Positions 62,010 through 64,000 of a stretch of DNA of 64,000 bases are shown in pieces. Position 1 is the stretch's first letter; each line of letters opens with the position of its first letter. The position numbers and the translations under genes are program-made. Under the pieces are notes generated by a model that ran no database searches, was not told the origin of the DNA, and worked only from the letters and a program-made list of their open reading frames with translations. Source of the DNA: Botryotinia globosa (taxonomy: Eukaryota > Ascomycota > Leotiomycetes > Helotiales > Sclerotiniaceae); the NCBI GenBank assembly GCA_014898425.1, contig RCSZ01000005.1, positions 2,660,155 through 2,724,154 on the forward strand, written 5' to 3'.

Positions 62010-63883
62010 TAATACTTTATTAACTGGTATTATTAGTTTTATTGATATTACAAAATATTTAGGGTTTTTAGGATTAAATATATATATATATATATATTTT
62101 TGAAATCTAAAAGAAATTTGGGATTTAATAATATTTTTATTTTTTTGCTAGTGTTATTCTTTATTGAGTTCTATTTTTAGAATTTTAATTGATATTATAG
62201 AATATCTTGTTTAATATTAGAGTTAGTTTATTAAAATTAATTTTTTTAAATTTTTCAAAAAAAACTGAATTGATTGATATAATTTTTATTCAAATCAAGC
62301 TTAGTTTGTTTTTGACTTAGAAAAATACGATTTCCTTTATTTTTATGAAAATTTTAATCTAATATAAAAACTTAAATATTAGAAATTTTGAAAAATGTAT
62401 AATATATTATTATAAATAGAATTTAAAATTAAATATTTTAGTATAGTTTTTATTATAAATATATAAAATTTCATTTTTTATTTTCTAATTTTATTGGTAT
62501 TATCAAAATCCAATTGGTATTATAGAATATCTTATATAATAATAGAGTTAGTAATATAATAATAATATTTTTGAAATATTTGAAGAATTTCGAACTATAT
62601 AACATTTTTAAATTTTTCAAAAGTTTAAATTTTATAATTGAATTTGAAATCATGTGATATTTATATGATATTAATCCGAATCCAAATCTTGTAAAAATAA
62701 TATAAGTATTATTAATATTATTAATATTATTAATATAATTACTTTTATTATTTATTATTATTATTAAAAAGAAAAAGAAAATAATAAATATTAATAAGAA
62801 AATTATTGAAAAAATAAGAATATTAATAAGAAAATCAATAAAAAAAAAGAAAAATAATAATAAAAAGAATAATAATAAGAAAAAAAAATAAAAAGAATAA
62901 ATATAAAAATAATATAAAGAAAAAGAATATAAAAAAACAAATTATTAATAAAAATATTGATAAGAATATTGAAAAGAATAATAATAAGAAAAAAAAAAAA
63001 AAAAAAAAAAATAAGAGAAAGAAAAATAAGAAAAATGAATAAATAAAAAGAATATTAATAAAAAGAATATAAAATGATAAGTTAATATTAAAAATATTAA
63101 AAAAAAAAAAAAGAATAATAATAATAATAAAAATAATATTAATAAAAAGAATTTAAATAAGAATATTAAAAAGAAGAATATTAAGAAGAAGAATATTAAG
63201 ACAAAGAATACTAATAAAAAGAATATAAATCATAAGATTATAAATCATAAGAATATTAATAAGAATATTAATAAGAATATTAATAAGAATATTAATTATA
63301 ATTAGAATATAAATAATTAGAATATAAATAATAAGAATAAAAAAAATAAGAATATAAAGAATATAAAGAATATAAATAAGAAAAATAAGAATAAGGAGAA
63401 TAAAAATAATAATGATAAGAATTAGAATAATATCAATAAGAATACGAAGAAAAATATAGATAAGAAAAATGTTAAAAAAAATTAAAAATAATAATATTAA
63501 TAATAACTTATTTATTAAAAATTTAGAAAATATAATTATTATTAAAAGGTAAAAAAAAGAATTAAATAGAAATATTATAATAAACTTAAAGAATTGAAAG
63601 AAAATAAAATTAAAAGAATAAATAAATTACGTTTATTTAGGAAGATAGATTTATTTTTAAAAAAAAGGGAGGTGGATTGAAATTTGAAAGGAGGAAGGAA
63701 GATAAACTAAGCTTATTTAGGAAGATAGATTTATTTCTAAAAAAGAAAGGCAGATGAACTAAGCCTATTTAGGAAGGCACATTTATTTTCAAAAAAAGAA
63801 AGGCAGATTGAAACCCGAAAGTAGGAAGGCAGAAGAAAACCCGGAGGGTGACCGCTAACTTTATATGGTGTAGTGCGCAAGCC
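62010..63883 (+). repeat. Subtelomeric long repeat, copy 2 (about 1.9 kb)
   Basis: A direct copy of 59926-62009, beginning TACTTTATTAACTGGTATTA and ending with GGGAGGTGGATTGAAATTTG and GGAAGGCAGAAG before the telomere junction (TAGTGCGCAAGCCGG). In its first part C of copy 1 is mostly T (GGTATCACTAG against GGTATTATTAG). In its last 200 bp the bias reverses and this copy keeps the C (GAAACCCGAAAGTAG against GAAATCTGAAAGTAG). Confidence 0.85.
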
Positions 63884-64000
63884 GGGTTAGGGTTAGGGTT
63901 AGGGTTAGGGTTAGGGTTAGGGTTAGGGTTAGGGTTAGGGTTAGGGTTAGGGTTAGGGTTAGGGTTAGGGTAGGGTTAGGGTTAGGGTTAGGGTTAGGGT
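63884..64000 (+). repeat. Telomere, (TTAGGG)n
   Basis: About 19 TTAGGG repeats with the G-rich strand 5' to 3' toward the window end, so position 64000 is at or near the chromosome terminus. One shortened unit (TAGGG) occurs at about 63971. Confidence 0.98.

Overview
This window is the right end of a linear chromosome from a filamentous ascomycete (Pezizomycotina; the class Leotiomycetes is only a guess). It ends in a (TTAGGG)n array with the G-rich strand running outward. Genes carry short introns (about 45-115 bp) with GT/AG borders and CTAAC-like branch sites. Gene families are fungal: a Zn2Cys6 regulator, GH18 chitinase, GPI16, LUC7, dihydroxyacetone synthase. Gene islands with balanced base composition alternate with extremely AT-rich blocks whose repeats differ mainly by C-to-T and G-to-A changes. 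This two-speed layout fits repeat-induced point mutation (RIP).

Layout. Positions 1-15640 hold nested, RIP-degraded transposons: an inverted pair of Ty3/Gypsy elements with 150-bp LTRs, one with a clean TTTAG target duplication, and a 2.3-kb head-to-head palindrome. Positions 15737-17700 carry a small gene island with one secreted chitinase. Positions 18330-31655 are repeats: an 816-bp TIR element present intact (30839-31654) and as a copy split by a 6.3-kb Ty1/Copia element (19020-25306), a PIF/Harbinger-type MITE, and a 3.15-kb TA-flanked element. Positions 32394-39308 are a conserved gene island: GPI16/PIG-T, LUC7, an unknown 195-aa protein, a small secreted PLA2-like cysteine-rich protein and an FMN-reductase-like protein. 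Positions 39900-44500 are MITEs, a TRIM-like element and the footprint of an inversion between LTRs. Positions 46120-46846 hold a lone membrane protein with two HxxHC motifs.

Positions 48336-58707 form a probable catabolic cluster: an ARCA-like Zn2Cys6 regulator, an MFS sugar transporter, a decayed dihydroxyacetone-kinase-family gene, a polyol-dehydrogenase-like SDR and a dihydroxyacetone synthase (transketolase family). The working model is uptake of a sugar or polyol, oxidation by the SDR, two-carbon transfer by the synthase and phosphorylation of a short ketose by the now-broken kinase. The substrate cannot be read from sequence.

Positions 58931-63883 are subtelomeric: a four-copy tandem repeat of about 240-bp units, then two direct copies of a roughly 2-kb unit with microsatellites inside, then the telomere.

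Exon borders were worked out by hand from splice signals, reading-frame continuity and family conservation. All identities come from motif recognition, not database searches.
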